The notes: a model not told the origin generated them from the sequence alone. A stretch of DNA of 64,000 nucleotides from Pseudomonas sp. R28(2017) (GCF_002112505.1 NZ_NEHW01000001.1:124001-188000), one strand, 5' to 3'. Positions 15,962 through 23,675 are shown, numbered from the stretch's first letter. Program-made: numbers and translations.

Positions 15962-16323
15962 CTACTACCTCCGTAACTACGTCCACTAATCTTTGAGTAG
16001 CCACGAAGTGCTACCCCTACTCTCTTCTCAAACAACCCACGGTTTGGCCCTAAATACAATTGACTCTCTGCGAAGCTGCCTGCATTCAAGAAACTTTGCA
16101 GAAGAGCACTGAATACTGGAGCACCGCCCACCATCAGCAGCAGCCCATCATTTACTCGCACCCAAACAAGCTTGTAATCTGTGCCCCCAGTGAATGCACG
16201 GCACTTGTGGCGGTATGACTTACACAGCAGCCTGATATCAATAGCATCAGCCTTGAGGATAAAAGCAGCATAATAACTGCCCTCCCCCATCAAACGGCTA
16301 ATGTTTTCATTTAAGTAAGTCAT
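15958..16323 (-). CDS. hypothetical protein upstream of the tape-measure-like gene
   Basis: 121 residues, MTYLNENISRLMGEGSYYAA onward, with no membrane helix or recognised motif and a Gly/Arg-rich end (SKISGRSYGGSR). It overlaps the tape-measure-like gene by ATGA and the upstream gene by 17 bases. That tight packing suggests a function in the same assembly. In siphophages this position is often a tail-assembly chaperone or minor tail protein, which I cannot confirm. Confidence 0.55.
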   Translation of the reverse strand: MTYLNENISRLMGEGSYYAAFILKADAIDIRLLCKSYRHKCRAFTGGTDYKLVWVRVNDGLLLMVGGAPVFSALLQSFLNAGSFAESQLYLGPNRGLFEKRVGVALRGYSKISGRSYGGSR

Positions 16324-16564
16324 GCATCTTTACCCCCAATGCCTGCTCCATCTGCAAGAGCACCATACCGGCAACGATGTTGTCCGCCCAAGCGTGCCTA
16401 TCCGCTGGATTCAAACCAGCAGCCTCAAGGTAAGACTTCCGTACTTGCAATGCGAACTCTTCCATACTCACTGGAGAAGCTTGCACTTGAGTCACTTGCA
16501 CTGGAACATCACTTACTAAATGCGGAGCGTATTTGGCCTTGAGAATCTCATATGTACGATCCAT
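16307..16564 (-). CDS. small hypothetical protein of the tape-measure operon
   Basis: 85 residues, MDRTYEILKAKYAPHLVSDV onward, acidic and helical. I prefer the second of two adjacent ATGs (16564), which has better spacing to GGAGG. It overlaps both neighbours by a few bases. Unrecognised family. Confidence 0.55.
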   Translation of the reverse strand: MDRTYEILKAKYAPHLVSDVPVQVTQVQASPVSMEEFALQVRKSYLEAAGLNPADRHAWADNIVAGMVLLQMEQALGVKMHDLLK

Positions 16565-17091
16565 CATTTACCTCCCATCAACTCAGCACGTACTTCAGCC
16601 ATCAATTCAGCCTCTTCAGCCTCTTGGGCTGCCTTAGCTGCTTCTTCTCGTTTACGACGTTCGGTTGCAACACGCTGTTCGAATGTACGCTGGATAATGG
16701 CTTCGTTCTCAGCAACTACAGCAGCATGTAGCTTCGCCTCAGCCTGCTTATGCACCTCTTTCAATTCTTCCGCACGCACTGCCTCTGGCTTCAGCAGATA
16801 CACTGCAAACTGCATAGGAAGATTGGCCGGCGTAAAAGCCTGCGTCATCACATCGCTCTTACTCCACCCTTGCGAAGCTTTCTCCAAAACAAGATCAATC
16901 AAACCATCTGCTGTTGTGGCAATGAATTCCTCAATAGCTCCGGCAGCGTAAAAGCGCGGATATACACCATTAACCGGCATGACAGATATATCGTCTACAT
17001 AACCAGTCAATCGCCCCATATAGAGACGCTCAGCCTCGGCCTTGCACGCCTCGATATCTTTCCTTGTTACCTTCTTCATAAGTTGTTGCAT
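16564..17091 (-). CDS. hypothetical protein with a C-terminal coiled coil (tail-assembly-like position)
   Basis: 175 residues. An N-terminal alpha/beta part (residues 1-105) precedes a highly charged coiled coil (about 110-170, RRKREEAAKAAQEAEEAEL). ATG 17091 has GAGGA 8 bases ahead. The gene ends in overlap with the next small gene. Composition and place two genes before a tape measure resemble tail-assembly chaperones, but no frameshift signal was identified, so this remains a suggestion. Confidence 0.55.
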   Translation of the reverse strand: MQQLMKKVTRKDIEACKAEAERLYMGRLTGYVDDISVMPVNGVYPRFYAAGAIEEFIATTADGLIDLVLEKASQGWSKSDVMTQAFTPANLPMQFAVYLLKPEAVRAEELKEVHKQAEAKLHAAVVAENEAIIQRTFEQRVATERRKREEAAKAAQEAEEAELMAEVRAELMGGK

Positions 17092-17286
17092 ATTTATATT
17101 CCTCTGTAGTTGTTATGCTGCCCGATTACGGGCGTAGTGGTGCCGCAGACTGAAAGTAGCCCGAGACTTGTTGAAATTGGCTTATTGAGCCCGCGTAATT
17201 CGCGGCCTCCAGGGGTGCTACTTTGGGGGTGCCGTAGGTAGCATTAAGGATGGGATTCTGTAGCTCTACAGCCCAGTAAATCCGCA

Positions 17287-17514
17287 TCAGCGATCTGCTA
17301 GCATTTCCAAGAATGCAGGACTAATAGCTGCAAGCTCACCTGCACCTACAAGCGTACCGTTACGATTCTTGTCTGCTAGTCGGTAATACTTGGTTAAGAT
17401 GGCGTCTGACACAGGGATGAAACGGTGTGTAACGGAGTTGGTTGGCTTGGTGCTGGAAGCGATTACGCTGATGATGAGCGAAGCGCTCTCGTTGATAACA
17501 ATGTAGTTCGACAT
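17287..17514 (-). CDS. small hypothetical protein
   Basis: 75 residues, MSNYIVINESASLIISVIAS onward, beta-rich at the N-terminus. AAGGA lies 7 bases before the ATG. The 195 bases after it (17092-17286) hold several short inverted repeats, for example gcccg-atta-cgggc at 17120-17133, but no gene. Family unknown. Confidence 0.5.
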   Translation of the reverse strand: MSNYIVINESASLIISVIASSTKPTNSVTHRFIPVSDAILTKYYRLADKNRNGTLVGAGELAAISPAFLEMLADR

Positions 17515-17572
17515 AGATAGTTCCTTAGCATGTGGTATTTCTCTCCTTTATGGCTTATGTGATGTGTATTGG

Positions 17573-17893
17573 TTAACGACTAGGGTTAGGCCAGAATCTC
17601 TTTACCGCGAATAACGGCACGTTCAATTCTTCACTCACTTCAAGTGGCGTCATGCAGTGACAATGTTTGGCGATGAACGCTCTAAGCCTCTCGATTGTGT
17701 CCTGCTGCTTCTGATTTTCTTTCATTGTTGTTTCCTCTGTGGGCGTGACATTAACCACCTCAAGCTCTGCAAGCTGGCGCTTCTTGTTGCGGTGGTATTC
17801 TTTGTTACATGTAGGCGAGCAATACAACGCTCGCTGCGTCTTGCTGGGGAATGGTGTCTCGCAGTGTTTGCACAGACGTAGCACTACGGCCAT
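17573..17893 (-). CDS. zinc-ribbon protein, first gene of the right-arm operon
   Basis: 106 residues from ATG 17893 with AGGAG 5 bases ahead; the open frame upstream to 18001 runs across the terminator hairpin and is unlikely to be used. A Cys4 zinc ribbon at residues 8-29 (CKHC ... YCSPTC) shares the spacing seen in the HNH protein and the small zinc-ribbon protein of the same element. The C-terminal third (CMTPLEVSEELNVPLFAVKR) looks like a helix-turn-helix. Together these suggest a DNA-binding regulator of the operon, by inference. Confidence 0.6.
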   Translation of the reverse strand: MAVVLRLCKHCETPFPSKTQRALYCSPTCNKEYHRNKKRQLAELEVVNVTPTEETTMKENQKQQDTIERLRAFIAKHCHCMTPLEVSEELNVPLFAVKRFWPNPSR

Positions 17894-17959
17894 ACGATCT
17901 CCTATGGTTGTGAGTTTAAGTATTGGGTTGGGGTGGGGTGGAACGGAACGACAGCCAAG

Positions 17960-17989
17960 AAAAAAGGCACAAGATTGAGGTCTCGTGCC
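17960..17989 (-). terminator. leader terminator with an alternative pairing partner (attenuator-like)
   Basis: On the minus strand ggcacgaga (17989-17981) pairs with tcttgtgcc (17974-17966), one G-U included, and six Ts follow (17965-17960). The ggcac of its 5' arm can also pair with gtgcc just upstream (17998-17994) across a 4-base loop. It lies between the promoter at 18195-18222 and the first gene at 17893, so it could control read-through into the operon. Nothing protein-coding is seen in 17894-18194. Confidence 0.6.
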
Positions 17990-18194
17990 TTCGGGCACCA
18001 CTTACGGAGGATGTCTGTTCAAATCGCGTGATAGGTGTCTTTCAGGAGATGTGGCCTGATATGCCGAGACGGGGCGACAGGAGCGCAACCTAAAACGCTC
18101 TACCGTGTTGCGAGCCGATCAACCCGGTGGTGATCCATATGGAAACAGTGGCTCTGTCGTGACAGGAGAAAGATGTTCTCTGATCTACATGAGT

Positions 18195-18222
18195 AGTCTA
18201 ACACACATCCCAGAATTGTCAA
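18195..18222 (-). promoter_or_regulatory. sigma-70 type promoter of the right-arm operon
   Basis: On the minus strand a perfect TTGACA (18222-18217) is followed after 16 bases by TAGACT (18200-18195, 4 of 6 to TATAAT), in an AT-rich context about 100 bases inside the right end. It points toward the zinc-ribbon/tape-measure operon and implies a leader of about 300 bases. Confidence 0.6.
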
Positions 18223-18287
18223 TCACATATGCAGTAATAATGCAAATATATTTTAGCTATCGAAGATACTCCATTAATTCCGAATAT

Positions 18288-18333
18288 GGGTTACTTAGAA
18301 AACACTTGCTCCCAGCCTTTGATGACACGGCCA
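18288..18333. other. right attachment site of the integrative element (hybrid att)
   Basis: Element sequence gggttac (18288-18294), then 15 bases, then TC (18310-18311) in the shared tccca, then host FKBP sequence gcctttgatgac. Joined to the left end it rebuilds a 46-bp dyad: gggttac-N15-TC-N15-gtaaccc. Confidence 0.8.
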
Positions 18334-18500
18334 GTGCCAATCACGCACTGGAAGGGTTTGCCGCGTGACCACGACGAGTCGAACTCGCTGCCGTCGGCCA
18401 GCCAGCCGGTGTATTGGGTGGTGATCAGGGCGCCTTTGACGGCGGCCTTGCCGTCGCCTTCGACGAGGTCAGTGATCTGCAGTTCGCTGCTCATGGGCAT
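18291..18500 (-). pseudogene. 5' part of the disrupted FKBP-type peptidyl-prolyl isomerase gene
   Basis: Reads MPMSSELQITDLVEGDGKAA ... GTGRVIKGW, the N-terminal half of a small cytosolic FKBP (prolyl cis-trans isomerase), including the DSSWSRGKPF and VIxGW motifs of the binding pocket. It then runs into element DNA and stops after EQVFSK, giving a 69-residue product instead of about 114. The C-terminal active-site strands lie at 5935-6093. It follows the EamA transporter gene on the same strand and keeps its own upstream region, so a truncated and probably unstable protein may still be made. Confidence 0.9.
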
Positions 18501-18533
18501 GCTCCAACGCTGTAATTCAAGGCCGCCCTTGTC

Positions 18534-19475
18534 TCAGGAATGCACCGGTTTGGCAAGTTCGCGTGGTGTTCCATGCTGGCGCATCGACCACAGCACCCCA
18601 CCGATCACCAGCAGGATCGCCGCCGCTTCCAGCAGACTCGGCGCGGCCTGCCGCCAGAAGAAGGCATACAACAGCGCGAACAGGGTCTCGAACACGATCA
18701 GCTGACCGCTCAGGGTCAATGGCAGGCGTTTGGACGCAGCGTTCCACAGTGCCGTGGCCAACCACGAACCCAGCACTGCGCAGCCCAGGCAAGCGGCCCA
18801 GAACAACCACCAACGCGCCATCGGTGCCTCGACCTGCAGCTGCTGCGGCTGCCACAGCGCCAGGGCGGCAACCATCACCAGGCTGCTCAGGCCGGTCAGC
18901 ACGCCGATCAGCACCGACCACTGGTGGCTGTCGAAATGCCCGCTCTGCTTGAGGTAACGGCTGTTCTGCACCGCATACCAGGTCCAGCAGGCCAGCGCGG
19001 CCAGGGCATAGAACAGCCCCATGAGCTTGTCGCCGATATCCCCCGGGGCAAAAGCGAAGGTCTGCAGGTTGATGCACAGCATCCCGGCCAGGATCAGCGC
19101 CAGCGGGCCGATCAGCCGCCGGATCGGCACCGCGCCGCTGTCGTTGCGGCCGTACAGGGTGATGGTCAGCGGCAGTACGCCGACGATCAGCGAGGCAGGT
19201 GCCACGCCCAGGCGCTGGATCGCCGCCACCAGGCAGATGAAGTACAGCAGGTTGCCGACCACCGCCAGGCGCAGCAGCATCCAGCCGTCCGCCAGGGTCA
19301 GCTGGCGCAGCTGCCGGGCCATCGGCACAGCCAGCAGCAGCGAGATCATGCCGACCAGCGCATAGCGCACGCTGCTCAGCAGCATCGGGTTGAATTCGGG
19401 CAACAGCGCCGGAACCATCAGTACCATGCCCCACAATGCACCGGCCCCACCGGCATACATCACACCGCGCTTCAC
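18534..19475 (-). CDS. EamA/DMT-family membrane transporter
   Basis: 313 residues with about ten hydrophobic helices arranged as two EamA repeats, as in drug/metabolite transporter superfamily exporters. The N-terminal repeat begins GVMYAGGAGALWGMVLMVPA and the second begins LMGLFYALAALACWTWYAVQN. It is probably an exporter of amino acids or other small metabolites; the substrate cannot be read. It is the upstream neighbour of the FKBP gene. Members of this family are usually about 300 residues, so the length is normal. Confidence 0.8.
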   Translation of the reverse strand: MKRGVMYAGGAGALWGMVLMVPALLPEFNPMLLSSVRYALVGMISLLLAVPMARQLRQLTLADGWMLLRLAVVGNLLYFICLVAAIQRLGVAPASLIVGVLPLTITLYGRNDSGAVPIRRLIGPLALILAGMLCINLQTFAFAPGDIGDKLMGLFYALAALACWTWYAVQNSRYLKQSGHFDSHQWSVLIGVLTGLSSLVMVAALALWQPQQLQVEAPMARWWLFWAACLGCAVLGSWLATALWNAASKRLPLTLSGQLIVFETLFALLYAFFWRQAAPSLLEAAAILLVIGGVLWSMRQHGTPRELAKPVHS

Positions 19476-19572
19476 GCATTCCGCTCCTGTTCTTGGATGC
19501 GCGCAGGCTACCGCCGTGCGCGGCTGGCGGCAAAGGATCTTTGCGTCTGGGGCGATTGCCGTGGGGAACGGC

Positions 19573-19980
19573 TCAGCTGAATTGCTCGAACGCCTGCTCG
19601 CCGGTCAGTTCCTGGGTCTGGTTGGCAAAGCAGTACCAGGCGGGTTTCTGCTCGACGAAGATCTGCAGGTCGAAGTCCCAGGCCTCGTCGCCGTCCAGCA
19701 GGCCCACGGGGACCGCATAGTGGTCCTTGTCCTTGAGCCGGTAGTAAAGGTGGGTGCCACAACGGCTGCAAAACCCACGCTGGGCCCACTCGGACGAGTC
19801 GTAGACCTCCGGCGCCCGCCCCTCGAAGAGCGGCGCTTGGCTGCAGTCCACGACCAGCAGCGGGCCGCCAGTCCATTTGCGGCACATGCTGCAGTGGCAG
19901 GCACTGATGCGGGTATTGTCGACAGTGGCACGCAGGCGGGTTTCACCGCAGAGGCAGCTACCGCTTTTTTCCAGGCTCAT
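19573..19980 (-). CDS. GFA-family zinc protein (glutathione-dependent formaldehyde-activating enzyme-like)
   Basis: 135 residues from ATG 19980 with AAGGA ahead. Cysteine motifs CLCGETR (residues 9-11), CHCSMC (about 29-34) and FCSRCGTHLYY (about 70-80) are the structural and catalytic zinc sites of the GFA/CENP-V fold. Most family members are not true formaldehyde enzymes, and the reaction is unknown. It appears to be a single-gene unit near the PhzF gene. Confidence 0.8.
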   Translation of the reverse strand: MSLEKSGSCLCGETRLRATVDNTRISACHCSMCRKWTGGPLLVVDCSQAPLFEGRAPEVYDSSEWAQRGFCSRCGTHLYYRLKDKDHYAVPVGLLDGDEAWDFDLQIFVEQKPAWYCFANQTQELTGEQAFEQFS

Positions 19981-20058
19981 GATGGGGCTCCTTGCAGGTT
20001 GGGCCAGCAAGTATAGATCGGGCCCCACACCACAGAGCCCGCAGCACCATCCGTCCGA

Positions 20059-20847
20059 TCAGATGAACACGCTACCGCGCAGGTACAGCGCCGCACGCCC
20101 GCTGATGATCACCCGGCCATTGCCAGGCACTTCACAGTGCAACTGGCCCTTGCGCGCCCCGCCCTGCTCGCAGCTCAGCGACGACTTGCCCAGCCGCTCG
20201 GCCCACACCGGCGCCAGCGAGGTATGCGCAGAGCCGGTAACCGGGTCTTCGTTGACGCCGACCCGCGGGCCAAACCAACGGGTGACGAAGTCGAAGCCAC
20301 GGCCAGCGGCAGTGACCGCGATGCCCCGCACGTCGAATGCCGACAAGGCCACGAAATCGGGCTTGAGCGGGTCGAGCAGCACTGCATCATCGACCACCAC
20401 CACGTAGTCGTCGGAGCGGTAGACCGCCGTGGCCGCGCTCAGGCCGAGCGCCTCCAGCAACCCGGCCGGCACGTCCACGGCTTGCGGCTGCTTGGCCGGA
20501 AAGTCCATGGCCAGCAGGCCGTCCGCGCCACGGCTGACCCGCAACTCGCCACTGCGGGTATTGAAGCGCAGCACTTCGGCTTGCTCGCCCAGCTGTTCGA
20601 ACAGCACGTACGCCGATGCCAGGGTGGCATGGCCGCACAGGTCGACTTCGACGGTGGGGGTAAACCAGCGCAGGTCGAAGCTTTCGCCGTTGCGCACGAA
20701 GTAGGCGGTTTCCGACAGGTTGTTCTCTTCGGCGATCCGTTGCAGCACATCGTCCGGCAGCCAGCTTTGCAGCGGGATCACCGCCGCCGGGTTGCCACCA
20801 AAGGGTTCGGCGGAAAAGGCATCGACCTGGAAGATTTCGAGTTGCAT
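20059..20847 (-). CDS. PhzF-family isomerase/epimerase-like protein
   Basis: 262 residues. It starts MQLEIFQVDAFSAEPFGGNP, the PhzF signature with the GNPAAV motif. NNLSETAYFV contains the catalytic Glu (about residue 45). LCGHATLASAYVLF and GVNEDPVTGSAHTSLAPVW are the conserved second-half motifs of the diaminopimelate-epimerase-like fold. Close homologues act in phenazine synthesis, but most are orphans of unknown substrate, and no phenazine genes are nearby. AAGGAG lies 8 bases before the ATG. The hydroxyacid dehydrogenase is 45 bases upstream, probably in one operon. Confidence 0.85.
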   Translation of the reverse strand: MQLEIFQVDAFSAEPFGGNPAAVIPLQSWLPDDVLQRIAEENNLSETAYFVRNGESFDLRWFTPTVEVDLCGHATLASAYVLFEQLGEQAEVLRFNTRSGELRVSRGADGLLAMDFPAKQPQAVDVPAGLLEALGLSAATAVYRSDDYVVVVDDAVLLDPLKPDFVALSAFDVRGIAVTAAGRGFDFVTRWFGPRVGVNEDPVTGSAHTSLAPVWAERLGKSSLSCEQGGARKGQLHCEVPGNGRVIISGRAALYLRGSVFI

Positions 20848-20892
20848 CAAACGCTCCTTGTGATCCGGGCAATGCCGGGGGTACTGAAAGGG

Positions 20893-21831
20893 TTACGCAC
20901 GGACCGGCGTGAGCACCGGTTCGCCGGCAAAGAAGGCCTGCAGGTTGCGCAGCACCAGGGTCACGGTATCCCGTGCGGCCTCGGGCGACTGGCCGGCCAC
21001 ATGAGGCGTGAGCACCGTATTGGCGAGGGCCTTGAGGGCATCTGGCACGGCGGGTTCGTCATCGAACACATCGAGCGCGGCGCCGGCCAGCCGGCCTTGT
21101 TCAAGGGCTGATACCAGGGCCTGGGTGTCGACCACGCTGGCCCGGGCGATATTCACCAGGTACCCCTCCGCGCCCAGCACCTCGAGCACCTGGGCATCGA
21201 CCAGATGGCGGGTATTGGCGCCACCGGGGGTGGCAACGACCAGGATGTCGACGGCATCGGCCAGGTGCAACGGGCTGTCGTACCAGGTGTACGGCACGTC
21301 CGTTCGCGGGGTGCGGCTGTGGTAGCTGATGTTCATGTCGAAGCCCAGGCTGGCGCGTTTGGCGATGGCCTGGCCGACCGCGCCGAGGCCCAGCAGGCCC
21401 AGGCGCTTGCCACTGACCGAGGGGCTGATCACCCGGTTCCACTCGCCACGGCGCGTGCTGGCATCGGCACGGGGAATGTCGCGCAGCAGCGCCAGCAGCA
21501 TGGCCAGGGTGTGGTCGGCAACCGCCGCGGCATTGGCGCCAGCGCCGTTGGTGACGGTGATGCCACGGGCGGCGGCAGCGGCCAGGTCGACCTGCTCGTA
21601 GCCGGCACCGATCACGCAGATGATCTGCAGTTTGGGTAAGGCGGAGATTTCAGCGGCGGTCAGGCCCAGCGGGCCACGGGTCAGCACGGCGTCGATCTCG
21701 CCGGCATGGCGCTGGATGGCCTCGGCGCGCAATTGCGGGGATGGAGCACGAATCAGGCGGTAGCCGGCCTGTTCGAGTAATGGCAGATAATCGTCGACGG
21801 TTTCTACCAGTACCAGGACTGTCTTGCTCAT
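20893..21831 (-). CDS. D-isomer-specific 2-hydroxyacid dehydrogenase
   Basis: 312 residues. The NAD(P)-binding motif LGLLGLGAVGQAIAKRA lies at about 145-160. The Arg-Glu-His catalytic triad appears as NIARASVVDTQAL (Arg), FDDEPAVP (Glu) and LTPHVAGQSPEA (His). It reduces a 2-keto acid, such as glyoxylate, hydroxypyruvate or a 2-ketogluconate-like substrate, to the D-hydroxy acid; which one is not determinable. GGAGG lies 4 bases before the ATG. Confidence 0.88.
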   Translation of the reverse strand: MSKTVLVLVETVDDYLPLLEQAGYRLIRAPSPQLRAEAIQRHAGEIDAVLTRGPLGLTAAEISALPKLQIICVIGAGYEQVDLAAAAARGITVTNGAGANAAAVADHTLAMLLALLRDIPRADASTRRGEWNRVISPSVSGKRLGLLGLGAVGQAIAKRASLGFDMNISYHSRTPRTDVPYTWYDSPLHLADAVDILVVATPGGANTRHLVDAQVLEVLGAEGYLVNIARASVVDTQALVSALEQGRLAGAALDVFDDEPAVPDALKALANTVLTPHVAGQSPEAARDTVTLVLRNLQAFFAGEPVLTPVRA

Positions 21832-21934
21832 GCCACCTCCGAGTCAATTCGAAGGGGCATTATGCGGAGTCACCAGTCAGTACAGTCAATCGAAAAATAA
21901 GGGAGAAACTGTACTGTATGGGTTATCAGGTAAG

Positions 21935-22051
21935 TGTAGGAGCGGCCTCGTGTCGCGAAAAGGCTGCAAAGCAGCCCCAGCAATTGCTGCACTGTCGCTG
22001 AAATCCTGGGGCCGCTTCGCGGCCCTCTCGCGACATAAGGCCGCTCCTACA
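21935..22051. repeat. long imperfect palindrome of a second repetitive element type
   Basis: The ends tgtaggagcggcc (21935-21947) and ggccgctcctaca (22039-22051) are perfect inverted copies. Inside lie tcgcgaaaag ... ctctcgcgaca, gctgcaaagcagc and ggggccgcttcgcggcc hairpins. The sequence differs from the tgtgggagcggg REPs elsewhere. It fills the gap between the dehydrogenase promoter side and the stop of the lipoprotein gene, one base away. Confidence 0.75.
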
Positions 22052-22052
22052 A

Positions 22053-22472
22053 TTACTGCCCGTAGGCGCGCCCCAGCCCTCCAGGCACACCGCTGCTGTC
22101 GGTCTCCTGCCACGGCCCATCCGGGTTCAGCGACCAGCTCCAGCCATTCTCATAGCGGTAGTAGGTACGCTGCCGGTAAAAGACATTGGTCTTGTTCTCC
22201 AGCACATACACCCCAAGCTTCGGATCCCAGTGGCTGGCGCCACCCGGTGGTGGTGCGAAGCTGGCGGAGGTGCGCGGCATCGGCTTGGGAATCGCCGAAG
22301 GCTTGCTCGGCTGCGTCGATGGCTGGCCGCCCGGCAACGGCTTCACCGCAGGCCCCTGGTGTGGTGGCACGGTCTCGACCGGCGGCGACGGCTGCTCATA
22401 CGGCTGATGCGAGGTACACGCAGACAAACCCAGGGCCAGGGTAATCAGGGTCAGGCGGACGGCGCTATGCAT
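22053..22472 (-). CDS. predicted lipoprotein, Pro-rich
   Basis: 139 residues. The signal peptide ends in a lipobox, LSAC (about 16-19), and the following residue is Thr, so outer-membrane sorting is likely. The middle (20-75) is Pro/Ser-rich and disordered. The C-terminal part, WDPKLGVYVLENKTNVFYRQ and then TYYRYENGWSW, contains a tyrosine/tryptophan-rich repeat seen in small Pseudomonas lipoproteins of unknown role. It lies 12 bases beyond ccmI and may be co-transcribed with the ccm operon. Confidence 0.75.
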   Translation of the reverse strand: MHSAVRLTLITLALGLSACTSHQPYEQPSPPVETVPPHQGPAVKPLPGGQPSTQPSKPSAIPKPMPRTSASFAPPPGGASHWDPKLGVYVLENKTNVFYRQRTYYRYENGWSWSLNPDGPWQETDSSGVPGGLGRAYGQ

Positions 22473-22484
22473 GGCGTTGCTCTC

Positions 22485-23675
22485 TTACTGGTCTGGGCTG
22501 TCGATGGTCAGGTGCTGGGTAGCCTGGGTGGTATTGGCCAGGGGCGCGCCCTGACCGATCCATTCACCGCGAGTCGGCTGGCCGGCGCGCGATACGCGTG
22601 CAACCAGTTGGACTTCGGCGAACCGGGACAGTTTCATCTGCGGCAGCATAGCGTCAGCGTCGGACAATTCCACTTCCAGCGGCAACTGCGCCACGGTCAC
22701 CCGCTTGGCCGCCAGCGGCATGGGCGGGCCGTTGCTGGCACGGGCGAAGATGAACACGGTGTCGTCAGGCTTGACCTTGTCCTTGAGCGCCGCTGCCAGC
22801 TCCACCCGCACCTTCAGCCGGGCTGCCGCCGTGGTCTGCGGTTGGGCGCCGGTGCTGCCCAGGCGCTCCGCCGCACGGTCGATGCCGCCTTGCAATGCCG
22901 CCCGCGAGGCATCGCCTTCGGGCAGTTGCGCCAGCAGGCGGTTCCAGTAGTCGATGGCTTCCTGGTAGCGCTCGCCCTCGAAGGCGGCGATGCCTCGCAG
23001 GCCAAGGCTGGTGACCTCGTTCGGGTCGGCCTTGAGTGCCTCGTCCGTCAGTGCCTGCACCTGCGCGCTCCACTGCTTGTCCGCCGCGAAGTACAGCGCC
23101 TGGGCCCACTGGCCAAGCAGCTCGGGCTGGCGACCGGCCAGTGCCACGGCGCGCTCGTAGGCACGCGCGGCATCGGCCGGACGTTGCTGGGCCATGTAGG
23201 CCCGGCCCAGGAAGTACAGGCCTTCGGCCGAGTCCGGCTGGGCCTCTACGGCGCGCTCGAGGCGCGTGGTCATTTCGTCCATGGTCTTCGGCGCGGCGGC
23301 GAACTCCTGGGTCAGCTCGACCTTGTCCGCCGCACCGAAGTGCAGGTACAGCCCCAGTGCCAGTGCCGGCACCAGCACGGCTGCCAGCAATGGCAGGGCC
23401 TTGCCCAGGTGGCCCTGGCGCGCAGGTTCGGCACCTTCGGTGTCGGCCAACAATTCGCGGGCGGCTTCGTCACGGCCCTTGGCCAATTGCGCTTCGTCGA
23501 GCACGCCTGCCGCCTGTTGGGCGGCGAGTTCGGCAACGCGCTCCTGGTACAGGGCGACGTTCAGGGCGGTGCGGTCTTCTTCCTGCTGCTGGCGACGGCC
23601 ACGCAGGATCGGGATCAGCAGAAAGCCGAGGGCGGCGAGCAGCAACAGGCCCGCGCTAAGCCAGAATTCAGTCAT
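22485..23675 (-). CDS. ccmI: cytochrome c biogenesis protein CcmI (TPR apocytochrome chaperone)
   Basis: 396 residues from ATG 23675 ([20 protein letters not shown]). Two membrane helices near the N-terminus (about 5-22 and 95-112) flank a cytoplasmic segment. A periplasmic TPR region (about 120-280, including [20 protein letters not shown]) and a C-terminal beta domain follow. CcmI presents apocytochrome c to the haem-ligation complex CcmFH. It overlaps ccmH by 8 bases and is the last ccm gene. Confidence 0.9.
   Translation of the reverse strand: MTEFWLSAGLLLLAALGFLLIPILRGRRQQQEEDRTALNVALYQERVAELAAQQAAGVLDEAQLAKGRDEAARELLADTEGAEPARQGHLGKALPLLAAVLVPALALGLYLHFGAADKVELTQEFAAAPKTMDEMTTRLERAVEAQPDSAEGLYFLGRAYMAQQRPADAARAYERAVALAGRQPELLGQWAQALYFAADKQWSAQVQALTDEALKADPNEVTSLGLRGIAAFEGERYQEAIDYWNRLLAQLPEGDASRAALQGGIDRAAERLGSTGAQPQTTAAARLKVRVELAAALKDKVKPDDTVFIFARASNGPPMPLAAKRVTVAQLPLEVELSDADAMLPQMKLSRFAEVQLVARVSRAGQPTRGEWIGQGAPLANTTQATQHLTIDSPDQ

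Larger units (their letters stand above)
6089..18314. mobile_element. 12.2-kb serine-integrase element inserted in an FKBP gene (phage-like or satellite-like)
   Basis: The element is bounded by direct repeats of tccca (6089-6093, 18310-18314) and interrupts an FKBP gene whose two halves lie outside. A large serine integrase starts 65 bases inside the left end. The interior has clearly lower GC and different codon use than the flanks. The left arm holds small unknown genes on the plus strand. The middle has a resolvase-type recombinase and two orphans. The right arm is a minus-strand operon with a tape-measure-like protein and an HNH/zinc-ribbon module. No terminase, portal, capsid, plasmid replication or conjugation gene is visible. 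It may be a phage satellite, a decayed prophage or another integrative island. Confidence 0.85.

Noticed and set aside
6089..18314. tRNA or tmRNA attachment site, CRISPR array or IS element inside the island
   Set aside because: No tRNA-like cloverleaf at either junction, no regularly spaced repeats, and no DDE transposase or terminal inverted repeats were found.
18105..18368. Plus-strand ORF running across the right end of the element
   Set aside because: It crosses the attachment site into antisense FKBP sequence and has no ribosome site; it is created by the junction.
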